Below the pieces are notes generated by a model that was not told where the DNA came from, did no database searches, and saw only the letters and a program-made list of their open reading frames with translations. From NCBI RefSeq assembly GCF_900107685.1, contig NZ_FNRQ01000001.1, positions 682,001-746,000 on the forward strand: a DNA stretch of 64,000 bases, in the 5' to 3' direction. Of the stretch, positions 46,524-55,618 are shown one piece after another. Within the stretch, counting starts at the first letter, position 1. Each line of letters opens with the position of its first letter. This stretch comes from Paraburkholderia sartisoli. Its GTDB lineage: Bacteria > Pseudomonadota > Gammaproteobacteria > Burkholderiales > Burkholderiaceae. The translations under genes were made by a program, and so were the position numbers.

Positions 46524-48248
46524 ATGGCCGCTGTTCCTCTAGACGCGCCGCCGGTCCTCATCGTCGGCGCGGGTCCGACCGGGCTTGCTGCCGCGATGAG
46601 CCTCGCCCGGGCGCGCATTCCGGTGCGTCTCATCGACCGTGCGTCGCAGCCCGCGCCTCACTCGCGCGCGATCGGCATCCAGGCCCGCACGCTCGAACTG
46701 CTCGAACAGCATCGCATCGTCGAACCGTTTCTCGAACTCGGGCACCGGGCGCGCGCCGCCAATCTCTATTCGAACGGCCAGCGCCGCGCGCGGCTCGATT
46801 TCGATCCGCTGCAAACGCGTTATCCGTATCTGCTCTTCATCGACCAGTCCATCACCGAGCGGCTGCTTGCCGGGCATCTGGAAACGCTGGGCGTCAAGAT
46901 CGAGCGCGGCGTCGAGATGACCGGGTTCGCGCAGGGTTCGGCCGGGCTGAGCGCCACGCTGCGACGCGCGGACGGTCACGTCGAGACGCTGCATCCTTCG
47001 TATCTGATTGCCGCCGACGGTGCGCATAGCGGCGTGCGTCACCGGCTCGGCGTGAGCTTTTCGGGCAAGACGTTCCAGCAGACATTCCTGCTCGCGGACG
47101 TCGAGGCCGACGTCGACTGGCCCGACGATGAGTTCCACATCTTCGCGTCCGGCGAGGGGCTCGCCGGGATGTTTCCGATGGGCGAGGAGCGCTACCGGCT
47201 GATCGCCGATCATCCGCTTCAACCGTTCCAGCCGCACGAAGCCATGAGCATGAACGGCGAGGCGCCGCCGCCGTCGGAGATTCCGTCCACCCCGCCTTCG
47301 CTCGACGAATGCACGGCGATCATCGGGCGGCGCGTGCGGCATCCGGTGACGCTGAAGTCGCTGAACTGGTCGTCGTATTTCCATCTGAACAGCCGCATGG
47401 TCGGCCAGTTGCGCGCGGAACGCGTGTTTCTGGCCGGCGACGCCGCGCACGTACACAGCCCGGCCGGCGCACAGGGCATGAACACCGGCATCCAGGAGGC
47501 GTTCAATCTCGGCTGGAAGCTCGCGCGCGTGCTGTCCGGCGAGGCACCCGACCGGCTGCTCGACACGTATCACCTCGAACGTCATCCGATCGAGCGCGAC
47601 GTGCTGCGGCAGACGAGTTTCGTCACGCAGCTCGCCGAAGCCGATCATGGCCCGCTCAAGATGCTGCGCGAACGCGTGATGCCGGTGCTGTCCGCGCTCG
47701 GGCCGCTGCGCGACGCCGCGCGCCGCACCGTCAGCGAGCTGTCGATCCAGTACCGGCGCAGTCCGCTCACGCTGGAGCGCGTGCTCGACGGCGGTCCGCG
47801 CGCGGGCGAACGCGCGCCCGATGCGTACGTCCACGTGCTGGACGGTCCGTTGGGACGCCTGCCGGGGGTGGGCTGCCTGTTCGACCTGCACGATCCGGCG
47901 TATTTCTCGTTGCTGCTGCTGGTCGCGCCGGACACGCAGGAGGACACCCCGCACGATCCGGCCACCACCCGCGAGGCGGCGCGCGACGCGGACCTGAAGC
48001 GCTTTCTCGAAGAAATGGCGCTGCTGATGCCGGGCGCGATGCGCATCTGGCGTCTGACCGACGTGGAGGGCGAGGGCGCCCCGACGCTCACCGAATCCTA
48101 CGGGCGCACGCGGCCCGCGTTCTATCTGGTGCGCCCGGACGGCTACATCGCGGCGCGCGGCCGGCCTGCGTCGGATCTGAACGGCCTGCTGCGTCACTGC
48201 GAAGCGTGGTTCACGAAAAGCACGCAGGCTGAGCGCGATATCGGGTGA
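46524..48248 (+). CDS. FAD-dependent aromatic monooxygenase (PheA/TfdB family)
   Basis: This encodes a 574-residue flavin hydroxylase. GAGPTGLAAAMSLAR (15-29) binds ADP, the middle has LIAADGAHSGVRHRLG (the DG motif), and FLAGDAAHVHSPAGAQGMN is the GD motif that contacts both FAD and NADPH. A thioredoxin-like C-terminal region is present, as in phenol and polyketide hydroxylases. The substrate is unknown, and no catabolic cluster lies next to it. CTGGAG precedes the ATG. Confidence 0.87.
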   Translation: MAAVPLDAPPVLIVGAGPTGLAAAMSLARARIPVRLIDRASQPAPHSRAIGIQARTLELLEQHRIVEPFLELGHRARAANLYSNGQRRARLDFDPLQTRYPYLLFIDQSITERLLAGHLETLGVKIERGVEMTGFAQGSAGLSATLRRADGHVETLHPSYLIAADGAHSGVRHRLGVSFSGKTFQQTFLLADVEADVDWPDDEFHIFASGEGLAGMFPMGEERYRLIADHPLQPFQPHEAMSMNGEAPPPSEIPSTPPSLDECTAIIGRRVRHPVTLKSLNWSSYFHLNSRMVGQLRAERVFLAGDAAHVHSPAGAQGMNTGIQEAFNLGWKLARVLSGEAPDRLLDTYHLERHPIERDVLRQTSFVTQLAEADHGPLKMLRERVMPVLSALGPLRDAARRTVSELSIQYRRSPLTLERVLDGGPRAGERAPDAYVHVLDGPLGRLPGVGCLFDLHDPAYFSLLLLVAPDTQEDTPHDPATTREAARDADLKRFLEEMALLMPGAMRIWRLTDVEGEGAPTLTESYGRTRPAFYLVRPDGYIAARGRPASDLNGLLRHCEAWFTKSTQAERDIG

Positions 48249-48288
48249 ACCTCGGCGGCTGAACCGCGGCGCCCGAAAACCGGCGGAT

Positions 48289-48321
48289 AAAAAAACGCCG
48301 GACCGCATCACGCGTCCGGCG
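48289..48321 (-). terminator. Rho-independent terminator of the fds operon
   Basis: Read leftward, stem CGCCGGAC/GTCCGGCG with a 10-base loop is followed by seven T. Confidence 0.9.
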
Positions 48322-48343
48322 CCCTGTGCTGCTACTGCGAGAT

Positions 48344-48586
48344 TCAGGCGGCGACCGGCGTCAGGTCGACGCGATGCTTCACGAGCGATTCCCTGACAAT
48401 ATCCGACATCTCGATTTCGGTGGCACCGGGTGTGTCGAGCGTCGCCAGAATCGCGCGACGCATCCGCGGCTCCCAGAAACGCCGGATGTGATCGGCGATG
48501 CTGTTCACGGCCTCCTCGTGATCCGGCAGCGAATCGAAGAAATCGCCGATCCGGTTCGCCATGTCGATCAGGTTGTTGTCATCCAT
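48344..48586 (-). CDS. fdsD: Formate dehydrogenase delta subunit FdsD
   Basis: This encodes an 80-residue acidic protein, MDDNNLIDMANRIGDFF..., matching the small FdsD subunit needed for assembly or stability of soluble NAD-dependent formate dehydrogenase. It follows fdsA by nine bases. In related genomes fdsC, the cofactor-sulfurating chaperone, sits between them; here it is missing. Confidence 0.88.
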   Translation of the reverse strand: MDDNNLIDMANRIGDFFDSLPDHEEAVNSIADHIRRFWEPRMRRAILATLDTPGATEIEMSDIVRESLVKHRVDLTPVAA

Positions 48587-48595
48587 GGTGTGCCC

Positions 48596-51526
48596 TCATT
48601 TACCCGACGTGACATCGGTCAGCTCGCGCCGTGCAAGCAGATCGAGCTGCTCGGCGTTAAAGCGCGAATACTCCTGCTGCCATTCGGACGGCTGCCCGAC
48701 CGGCATCACCTGTACTGCCGTGACCTTGTATTCAGGGCAGCTCGTCGCCCAGTCGGCACTGTCGGTGGTGATCACGTTCGCGCCCGATTCGGGGAAGTGG
48801 AACGTCGTGTACACGACGCCCGGCTGCATGCGCTCCGTCACCTTCGCGCGCAGCACGGTGTGTCCCGCACGCGACTCGATGCCCACCCAGTCGCCCGTCT
48901 TGATGCCGCGCTCCTCGGCGTCGTGCGGATGCAGTTCGAGCCGGTCCTCGTCGTGCCAGCGCGAATTCTCCGTGCGACGCGTCTGCGCGCCGACGTTGTA
49001 CTGCGACAGGATGCGGCCCGTCGTCAGCAGCAGCGGAAATTTGCGCGTGACCTTTTCCGGCGAGGCGATGAACTTCGTGATCACGAACTTGCCCTTGCCC
49101 CGTACGAACGTGTCGACGTGCATGGTCGGCGTGCCGTCGGGGGCTTCCTCGTTACACGGCCACTGGATGCTGCCCATCTGGTCGATCTTCTTGTATGACA
49201 CGCCATGGAACGTCGGGGTGAGCATCGCGATCTCGTCCATGATTTCCGACGGATGCGTGTAGTCCATTTCGTAGCCGAGCGCACGCGAAAGCAGCAGCGT
49301 CACTTCCCAGTCGGCGTAGCCCGCGAGCGGCGGCATCACCTTGCGAACGCGCGAGATGCGACGCTCCGCGTTCGTGAACGTGCCGTCCTTCTCGAGGAAC
49401 GTCGAGCCCGGCAGCAGCACGTGTGCGTACTTCGCGGTTTCGTTCAGGAAGATGTCCTGCACGACGATGCATTCCATCGCCGACAGCGCGGCCGCCACAT
49501 GGTGCGTGTTCGGGTCCGACTGGACGATGTCCTCGCCCTGGCAGTAGAGCCCGAGGAACGTGCCGTGCGTGGCCGCATCGAACATGTTCGGAATGCGCAG
49601 GCCCGGCTCGGGTTGAAGCGTGCAGTTCCATGCCTCTTCGAAGAGCGTGCGCGTCGTCGTGTCGCTGATGTGGCGATAGCCCGGCAGTTCGTGCGGGAAC
49701 GAGCCCATGTCGCACGAGCCCTGCACGTTGTTCTGGCCGCGCAGCGGATTCACGCCGACGCCTTCGCGGCCGATGTTGCCCGTCGCCATCGCGAGGTTCG
49801 CGATGCCCATCACGGCCGTGGAACCCTGTGCGTGTTCCGTGACGCCGAGACCGTAATAGATCGCGGCGTTGCCACCCGTCGCGTAGATGCGGGCTGCGGC
49901 GCGCACCGTTTCCGCCGGCACGCCGGTGACCTCGGCGGTTGCTTCCGGCGCGTTTTCCGGCAGGGCGACGAAGTCGCGCCATTGCTGGAACGCGCGGTCT
50001 TCGCAACGCTCGGCGATGAACTGGTCCGCGAGCAGGCCTTCGGTGACGATCACGTGCGAGAGCGCGTTGATGATCGCGACGTTCGTGCCCGGACGCAGCT
50101 GCAGGTGATGCACGGCCTTCACGTGCGGCGTGTCGACGATGTCGATCACGCGCGGATCGACGACGATCAGCTTCGCGCCTTCACGCACGCGCCGCTTCAG
50201 GCGCGAGCCGAACACCGGGTGCCCGTCGGTCGGGTTCGCGCCGATCACGACGATCACGTCGGCCTTGTCGACCGATGCGAAGGTCTGCGTGCCGGCCGAT
50301 TCGCCGATCGTCGTCTTCAGGCCGTAGCCCGTCGGCGAGTGACACACGCGCGCGCAGGTGTCGACGTTGTTGTTGCCGAACGCGGCGCGCACGAGTTTCT
50401 GCACGAGATAGGTTTCCTCGTTCGTGCAGCGCGACGACGTGATGCCGCCGATCGAATCGCGGCCGTGCTTCGCCTGGATGCGGCGGAATTCCGACGCGGC
50501 GTAGCTGATCGCTTCTTCCCAGCTGACTTCGCGCCACGGGTCGGTGATCTTCGCGCGGATCATCGGCTTCGTGATGCGGTCCTTGTGCGTCGCGTAGCCC
50601 CACGCGAAGCGGCCCTTCACGCACGCGTGGCCTTCGTTCGCGCCGCCGTTCTTGTACGGCACCATGCGCACGACCTGGCTGCCCTTCATCTCCGCCTTGA
50701 ACGAGCAGCCGACGCCGCAATACGCGCACGTCGTGATCACCGAGTGTTCGGGCTGGCCGAGCATCACGATGCTTTTTTCCTGCAGCGTCGCGGTCGGACA
50801 TGCGGCGACGCACGCGCCGCACGACACGCATTCCGATTCCATGAACGGCACGTTTTCGCTCGCGGCGACGCGCGACTCGAAGCCGCGCCCGGTGATCGTC
50901 AGCGCGAACGTGCCCTGGGTTTCCTCGCACGCGCGCACGCAGCGGTTGCAGACGATGCACTTCGACGGGTCGTACGTGAAGTACGGATTCGACTCGTCTT
51001 TCACGTCCTTCAGATGGTTCGCGCCGTCAAAGCCGTAGCGCACCTCGCGCAGGCCCGTGACACCCGCCATGTCCTGCAGTTCGCAGTCACCGTTCGCGGG
51101 GCAGGTCAGGCAGTCGAGCGGGTGATCGGAGATGTACAGCTCCATCACGTTGCGGCGCAGCGATTGCAGGCGGTCGGTTTGCGTGCGCACTTTCATGCCG
51201 GCTTCGACCGGCGTCGTGCAGGACGCGGGATAGCCGCGGCGGCCTTCGATTTCCACGAGACACAGACGGCACGAGCCGAACGGTTCGAGCGAATCGGTGG
51301 CGCAGAGCTTCGGCACGTTGACGCCGGCTTCGGCGGCGGCGCGCATCACCGAGGTGCCGGCCGGCACCGTGACGGATTCGCCGTCGATTTCGAGCGTCAC
51401 GCTGACGTCGGCGTGACGCAGCGGCGTGCCGTAGTCGGTGTCGTCGAACGGATCGCGTGACTGTGATTTGCAGGCGCAGTTGCCGGAGCCGCAGCCGCCA
51501 GCTTTCGGGTTGAGCACATCGGACAT
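48596..51526 (-). CDS. fdsA: NAD-dependent formate dehydrogenase alpha subunit
   Basis: This encodes the 976-residue catalytic subunit that oxidises formate to CO2. The N-terminal 220 residues resemble NuoG: a [2Fe-2S] site (CRLCLVEIEG region), DHPLDCLTCPANGDCELQ, and CIVCNRCVRACEE with CVSCGACVAACPT for [4Fe-4S] clusters. A further CAYCGVGC site precedes the molybdopterin domain. The molybdenum ligand is the Cys in DTCARVCHSPTG, not selenocysteine. ATG 51526 has GGAG nine bases before it; an alternative ATG at 51541 would add five residues. Confidence 0.95.
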   Translation of the reverse strand: MSDVLNPKAGGCGSGNCACKSQSRDPFDDTDYGTPLRHADVSVTLEIDGESVTVPAGTSVMRAAAEAGVNVPKLCATDSLEPFGSCRLCLVEIEGRRGYPASCTTPVEAGMKVRTQTDRLQSLRRNVMELYISDHPLDCLTCPANGDCELQDMAGVTGLREVRYGFDGANHLKDVKDESNPYFTYDPSKCIVCNRCVRACEETQGTFALTITGRGFESRVAASENVPFMESECVSCGACVAACPTATLQEKSIVMLGQPEHSVITTCAYCGVGCSFKAEMKGSQVVRMVPYKNGGANEGHACVKGRFAWGYATHKDRITKPMIRAKITDPWREVSWEEAISYAASEFRRIQAKHGRDSIGGITSSRCTNEETYLVQKLVRAAFGNNNVDTCARVCHSPTGYGLKTTIGESAGTQTFASVDKADVIVVIGANPTDGHPVFGSRLKRRVREGAKLIVVDPRVIDIVDTPHVKAVHHLQLRPGTNVAIINALSHVIVTEGLLADQFIAERCEDRAFQQWRDFVALPENAPEATAEVTGVPAETVRAAARIYATGGNAAIYYGLGVTEHAQGSTAVMGIANLAMATGNIGREGVGVNPLRGQNNVQGSCDMGSFPHELPGYRHISDTTTRTLFEEAWNCTLQPEPGLRIPNMFDAATHGTFLGLYCQGEDIVQSDPNTHHVAAALSAMECIVVQDIFLNETAKYAHVLLPGSTFLEKDGTFTNAERRISRVRKVMPPLAGYADWEVTLLLSRALGYEMDYTHPSEIMDEIAMLTPTFHGVSYKKIDQMGSIQWPCNEEAPDGTPTMHVDTFVRGKGKFVITKFIASPEKVTRKFPLLLTTGRILSQYNVGAQTRRTENSRWHDEDRLELHPHDAEERGIKTGDWVGIESRAGHTVLRAKVTERMQPGVVYTTFHFPESGANVITTDSADWATSCPEYKVTAVQVMPVGQPSEWQQEYSRFNAEQLDLLARRELTDVTSGK

Positions 51527-51543
51527 GGTATTGGGCTCCATCG

Positions 51544-53100
51544 TCAGGCCGCGGCCGCTTTCGGCGCGGTGTCGAGACCGAAGTCTTCGGGGAAATGGTC
51601 GAGTGCGGACAGCACCGGGAAGGGCGTCATGCCGCCCATTGCGCAAAGCGAGCCAGCCACCATCGTGTCGCACAGGTCGCGCAGCAGTTGCACCTGTTTC
51701 GTCGAGGTGTCGCCGTTGCGGATGCGGTCGATTACCTCGACGCCGCGCGTCGAGCCGATCCGGCACGGCGTGCATTTGCCGCACGATTCCAGCGCGCAGA
51801 AGTGCATCGCGTACTGCGCGAGGTCGGCGAGATTCGAGGTGTCGTCATGCACGACGAGGCCGCCGTGACCGACCACCGCGCCGACCGCCGCGTAGGCCTC
51901 GTAATCCATCGGGATGTCCCACTGGCTTTCGGGCAGATACGTGCCGAGCGGGCCGCCGACCTGCACCGCGCGCGCCGGACGGCCGCTCGCCGTGCCGCCG
52001 CCATAGTCGTAGAGCAGTTCGCGCAGTGTCACGCCGAACGCCAGTTCGACAAGGCCGCCCTGTTTCACGTTGCCGGCGATCTGGAACGGCAGCGTGCCGC
52101 GCGAGCGGCCCATGCCGAAGTCCTTGTAGAAGGCGGCGCCCTTCGCGAAGATGATCGGCACCGTCGCGAGCGTGATCACGTTGTTGATCACGGTCGGCTT
52201 GCCGAAGAGGCCCGCGAGCGCGGGCAGCGGCGGCTTCGCGCGCACGATGCCGCGTTTGCCTTCGAGCGACTCGAGCATCGCGGTTTCCTCGCCGCACACG
52301 TAAGAGCCCGCGCCCTTCGCGACAAACAGCTCGAAGCGGTGCGCCGAGCCGAGCACGCTGTCGCCGAGCCAGCCGGCGGCGCGCGCCTTGACGATCGCCG
52401 CTTCGAGCGTGGCGATCGAATGCGGATACTCGCTGCGCACATAAATGTGACCGACCGTTGCGCCCGTCACGACGCCCGCGATGATCATCCCTTCGATCAG
52501 CATGTACGGGTCGCTTTCCATCGCGAGACGATCGGAGAACGTGCCGGAGTCGCCTTCGTCGGCGTTGCAGACGATGTACTTCTGGTCCGCGAGCGCCGCC
52601 CGCACCGTGCGCCATTTGATGCCGGCCGGGAACGCCGCGCCGCCGCGTCCGCGCAGGCCCGATTCGATCAGCGCGTCGCAGGCCGCGGCGCCGTCCATCG
52701 CGAGCGCCTGCTTCAGGCCTTCGATGCCGCCATGCGCGACGTAATCTTCCGTCGACAGCGGATCGGTGATGCCGATGCGCGCGAACGTCAGACGCTGCTG
52801 CTTCTTCAGATACGGAATTTCGTCGACCACGCCGACGTGACGCGCGTGTGGGTTGCCTTCGGTAAAGCCCGCATCGAACAGCGACGTGACGTCGGCTGCC
52901 TCGACGTTCGCGTAACCGACGCGGCCCGCGGACGTTTCCACTTCGATGAGCGGTTCGAGATACAGCAGGCCGCGTGAGCCGTTGCGCACCACGTCGATCG
53001 CGACGCCGCGCCGCGCGGCTTCCGCTGCGATGGCTTCAGCGATGGCGTCCGCGCCGAGCGCGAGCGCCGAGGAATCGCGGGGAATAAAGATGCGCGTCAT
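51544..53100 (-). CDS. fdsB: NAD-dependent formate dehydrogenase beta subunit
   Basis: This encodes a 518-residue NuoF-like subunit that binds FMN and NAD. It has an N-terminal thioredoxin-like part, then SGLRGRGGAAFPAGIKW and CNADEGDSGTFSDR for FMN, GAGSYVCGEETAML for NADH, and a [4Fe-4S] site in ESCGKCTPCRIGSTRG. It passes electrons from FdsA to NAD+. A GGAGG site and an ATGA overlap couple it to fdsG. Confidence 0.95.
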   Translation of the reverse strand: MTRIFIPRDSSALALGADAIAEAIAAEAARRGVAIDVVRNGSRGLLYLEPLIEVETSAGRVGYANVEAADVTSLFDAGFTEGNPHARHVGVVDEIPYLKKQQRLTFARIGITDPLSTEDYVAHGGIEGLKQALAMDGAAACDALIESGLRGRGGAAFPAGIKWRTVRAALADQKYIVCNADEGDSGTFSDRLAMESDPYMLIEGMIIAGVVTGATVGHIYVRSEYPHSIATLEAAIVKARAAGWLGDSVLGSAHRFELFVAKGAGSYVCGEETAMLESLEGKRGIVRAKPPLPALAGLFGKPTVINNVITLATVPIIFAKGAAFYKDFGMGRSRGTLPFQIAGNVKQGGLVELAFGVTLRELLYDYGGGTASGRPARAVQVGGPLGTYLPESQWDIPMDYEAYAAVGAVVGHGGLVVHDDTSNLADLAQYAMHFCALESCGKCTPCRIGSTRGVEVIDRIRNGDTSTKQVQLLRDLCDTMVAGSLCAMGGMTPFPVLSALDHFPEDFGLDTAPKAAAA

Positions 53101-53582
53101 ACCGTTTCCTCCACACGTTGGCTGGCGGCGGCTAGGATCGCATCGAATTTTTCGGGCGTGACTTTCGCGTGCAGCGTGTCGTTGACCAGCATCGCCGGCG
53201 ACAGCGCGCACTGGCCGAGGCAGTACACCGATTCGAGCGCGACCGCGTCGCCGTGACGGTGGTCCGCATCGAAGTGGCAGCCGGTGCGCGATTCGATATG
53301 TTTCGCGAGCGCTTCGGTGCCCATGCTGCGACACGCTTCCGCGCGGCACAGCTGCACCGTGACGCGGGCAGCGGGCTGCGTGCGGAAGTGGTGATAGTAG
53401 GTGATGACGCCATGCACTTCGGCACGCGACAGGTTCAGCGTCTTCGCCAGCGGCCCGACGACTTCGGGCGGCACGAATCCGGCTTCGTCCTGGATGGCGT
53501 GCAGGATGGCCAGCAACGACATCCCCGGGCGCGCATGACGCTGGACGAGCTGTTCCTGCGCGACGGTATTTGTATTGTTCAA
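53097..53582 (-). CDS. fdsG: NAD-dependent formate dehydrogenase gamma subunit
   Basis: This encodes a 161-residue NuoE-like subunit with a thioredoxin-fold [2Fe-2S] site: VQLCRAEACRSMG and VYCLGQCALSPAM hold the four Cys ligands. It begins the fdsGBAD operon; the promoter lies in the 143-base divergent gap shared with the regulator gene. A GGAGG-like site (GGAGGAGCCCCC) precedes the start. Confidence 0.95.
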   Translation of the reverse strand: MNNTNTVAQEQLVQRHARPGMSLLAILHAIQDEAGFVPPEVVGPLAKTLNLSRAEVHGVITYYHHFRTQPAARVTVQLCRAEACRSMGTEALAKHIESRTGCHFDADHRHGDAVALESVYCLGQCALSPAMLVNDTLHAKVTPEKFDAILAAASQRVEETV

Positions 53583-53606
53583 GTGGGGGCTCCTCCAGAG
53601 TCAAAT

Positions 53607-53634
53607 ATGCACTTGTTATTCATAATGTGTGCAT
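53607..53634. promoter_or_regulatory. Inverted repeat in the fds/regulator divergent promoter
   Basis: ATGCAC (53607-53612) and GTGCAT (53629-53634) are 16 bases apart in an AT-rich gap between fdsG and the divergent regulator gene. It is a candidate site for that regulator; not proven. Confidence 0.4.
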
Positions 53635-53725
53635 CTATGCTTTCGTGTATCTGGTATATCTGTGTAGAACGATAGGTGGACAACCGGTCTGCCGCAATAG
53701 GAAATGTCTCTACATATATGAGCTT

Positions 53726-54805
53726 ATGATCAAAATTGAATGTCAGGCGCAACTCGTGATGCGCGATCCGGACGGCCGGGAGGCCAGTCTGACGGACGTT
53801 GTGCCGCTTCTGACGCTCGTCGACGAATCCGGCAGCATTTCGCAGGCCGCGACGCTTAAGGGTTTGTCCTACCGTCATGCGTGGGGTTTACTGCGCGCGA
53901 TCGAGGAGCGGCTGGGCGGTGCGCTGATCGCCAAGGAGCGCGGCCGGGGTTCCGTGCTGTCCGAACTGGGCCAGGCCGTGCTGCGTGCGCAGCGCCTGTG
54001 TGGCGAGCGGCTCGACGGCAACATGCAGGCGCTCGCGAGCGAGGTCGCGAGCGACCTGAACCGCTGGCTCGCGCCGCCCACCGACGACGTCCGGATTCAC
54101 GCGTCGCACGGTTATGCGGTCGCGGCGCTCGTGACCGAGATGGTGACGCGCGACATCGGCGTCGAAATCAAATACCGCGACAGCGGCGAATCGGTGACGG
54201 CGCTTGCGCGCGGCGAGTGCGACCTGGCGGGCTTTCACCTGCCGCGCGGCGAGTTTCGCGAGGCGTGTGCCGATGTCTATCGACGCTGGCTCGATCCGCA
54301 GCGGCACGTGCTCGTGCATCTGACGATGCGCCAGCAGGGCCTCTTTCTCGCGAAGGGTAATCCGAAGGGAATCGCTGGCCTCGCCGATCTGAGGCGTGAC
54401 GACATCCGCTTCGTCAACCGTCAGCCGGGATCGGGCACGCGCATGCTGCTCGACCTCGCGTTGCGGCGCATCGACATCGATCCGGACCGCGTGAACGGCT
54501 ATGCATCGGCGGAACTGACGCACTCGGCGATCGCGGCGTTCGTGGCGAGCGGAATGGCCGACGTGGGCTTCGGCGTCGAGCCCGCCGCGCATCATTTCGG
54601 GCTCGACTTCGTGCCCGTGGTCGACGAGGACTATTACTTCGCGTGCGAGCGGCAGGCGCTCGGGCGCACGCCGCTCGCCGCGGTGATCGCGCTGCTGCGC
54701 AGCGCCACGTTTCGCGCGAGCGTCGCGCGGCTGGAAGGCTACGATCCGCTGCATTGCGGCGAGGTCTTCGATCTCGACGAGGGTCTGGGCGACGTGGCCG
54801 CGTAA
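53726..54805 (+). CDS. ModE/LysR-like HTH regulator with PBP-like domain (FdsR-like)
   Basis: This encodes a 359-residue regulator. Residues 20-95 are a ModE/LysR-type winged helix (LLTLVDESGSISQAATLKGLSYRHAW...). The remaining 250 residues form a periplasmic-binding-protein-like domain (PF12727 type) with IHASHGYAVAALV, FVNRQPGSGTRMLLD and DVGFGVEPAAHHFGLDF, used for sensing molybdate or another ligand. Divergence from fdsG suggests it controls formate dehydrogenase, perhaps with molybdate or formate as signal. The start at 53726 is chosen over distant upstream codons that lie in the promoter gap. Confidence 0.85.
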   Translation: MIKIECQAQLVMRDPDGREASLTDVVPLLTLVDESGSISQAATLKGLSYRHAWGLLRAIEERLGGALIAKERGRGSVLSELGQAVLRAQRLCGERLDGNMQALASEVASDLNRWLAPPTDDVRIHASHGYAVAALVTEMVTRDIGVEIKYRDSGESVTALARGECDLAGFHLPRGEFREACADVYRRWLDPQRHVLVHLTMRQQGLFLAKGNPKGIAGLADLRRDDIRFVNRQPGSGTRMLLDLALRRIDIDPDRVNGYASAELTHSAIAAFVASGMADVGFGVEPAAHHFGLDFVPVVDEDYYFACERQALGRTPLAAVIALLRSATFRASVARLEGYDPLHCGEVFDLDEGLGDVAA

Positions 54806-54915
54806 GCGCGCGTAACATGCGCCGCGCCCGTGTCCGCTGCATCGCGGCGCGGTTTGCGATACTCTCTACGCTTCGCATCCCGCTTCACACGCGTGCCACG
54901 ACGCGCCGAATCCCT

Positions 54916-55182
54916 ATGAAATTCCTGATCAATGTGTGCGCTGCCGCGATCTCTGTCGGCGCGCTTTTCGGTACCGTTTCGATTGCGTTCGCGCAGAACT
55001 CGCCGGGTGTGCCCGGCGGCATCCTGCAGGACGAGTTCCGTCTGAAGGCGCATCCGCAGATGCCGTTCGCCGCATCGGCGCCTTCGAAGAAGTATCAGAA
55101 GGACACCCCGTCGGCGCGTCGCCGCAAGGGCGACAACGGCGATCCGAACGGCTGCAACCTGCAGTGCCCTGACGACCAGTAA
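54916..55182 (+). CDS. Small secreted protein of unknown function (88 aa)
   Basis: This encodes an 88-residue protein: a signal peptide ending SIAFAQN (about residue 26), a Pro/Gly-containing middle, a basic stretch SARRRKGD, and a C-terminal NGCNLQCPDDQ with two Cys. I do not recognise the family. The mature protein is only about 62 residues. It follows the regulator gene by 110 bases and has no obvious partner. Confidence 0.65.
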   Translation: MKFLINVCAAAISVGALFGTVSIAFAQNSPGVPGGILQDEFRLKAHPQMPFAASAPSKKYQKDTPSARRRKGDNGDPNGCNLQCPDDQ

Positions 55183-55258
55183 TGTGTCGCGACGCCGCGA
55201 ACGTGCCAGTTCGCGGCGTGCGCCCAGCCTGGACTCATTCAGCCTGCTTCAGGCCGCA

Positions 55259-55618
55259 TCACGGCTTCGCCGTGTGCCACATGTCCTTGAAGCCATCGCC
55301 CTTCATGTCCCCCGCCTTGGTGTCCTTCGCGAAGCGATACACCGGCTTGCCTTTATACGCCCACTGCTTCTTGCCATCGGCTGACGGAATCACCGTCCAG
55401 TCGCCCGAAGGCTTGTCGTACGAGTCCGCCATCGCGCCCGGCCAGGCCGTCGCGCAGCCGCCCGTGCAGGCGCTTTTGCCAGGCGTCGTGTCCTTGTCGA
55501 ACGTGTAGAGCGTCATGCCGTCTTCGTCGACGAAATGGCCGTCGGCGGTTTTGGGCATCTCGGCGAAAGCGGTCTGCTGGATCGCGAAAAGGGCGAGCAA
55601 AAACATCGTCTTGCGCAT
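55259..55618 (-). CDS. Secreted Yx(FWY)xxD repeat protein (COG4315, PF03640)
   Basis: This encodes a 119-residue secreted protein with signal peptide ending TAFAEM. The two repeats typical of this family are GMTLYTFDKDTTPGKSAC with GGCATAWPG, and GKPVYRFAKDTKAGDMKG. The Cys pair in CTGGC may form a disulfide. GGAGATCACATC before the ATG supports the start. Family function is unknown. Confidence 0.85.
   Translation of the reverse strand: MRKTMFLLALFAIQQTAFAEMPKTADGHFVDEDGMTLYTFDKDTTPGKSACTGGCATAWPGAMADSYDKPSGDWTVIPSADGKKQWAYKGKPVYRFAKDTKAGDMKGDGFKDMWHTAKP

Noticed and set aside
49205..51460. 751-codon + strand frame across fdsA
   Set aside because: Antisense shadow of FdsA, which has all its cluster-binding motifs on the - strand.
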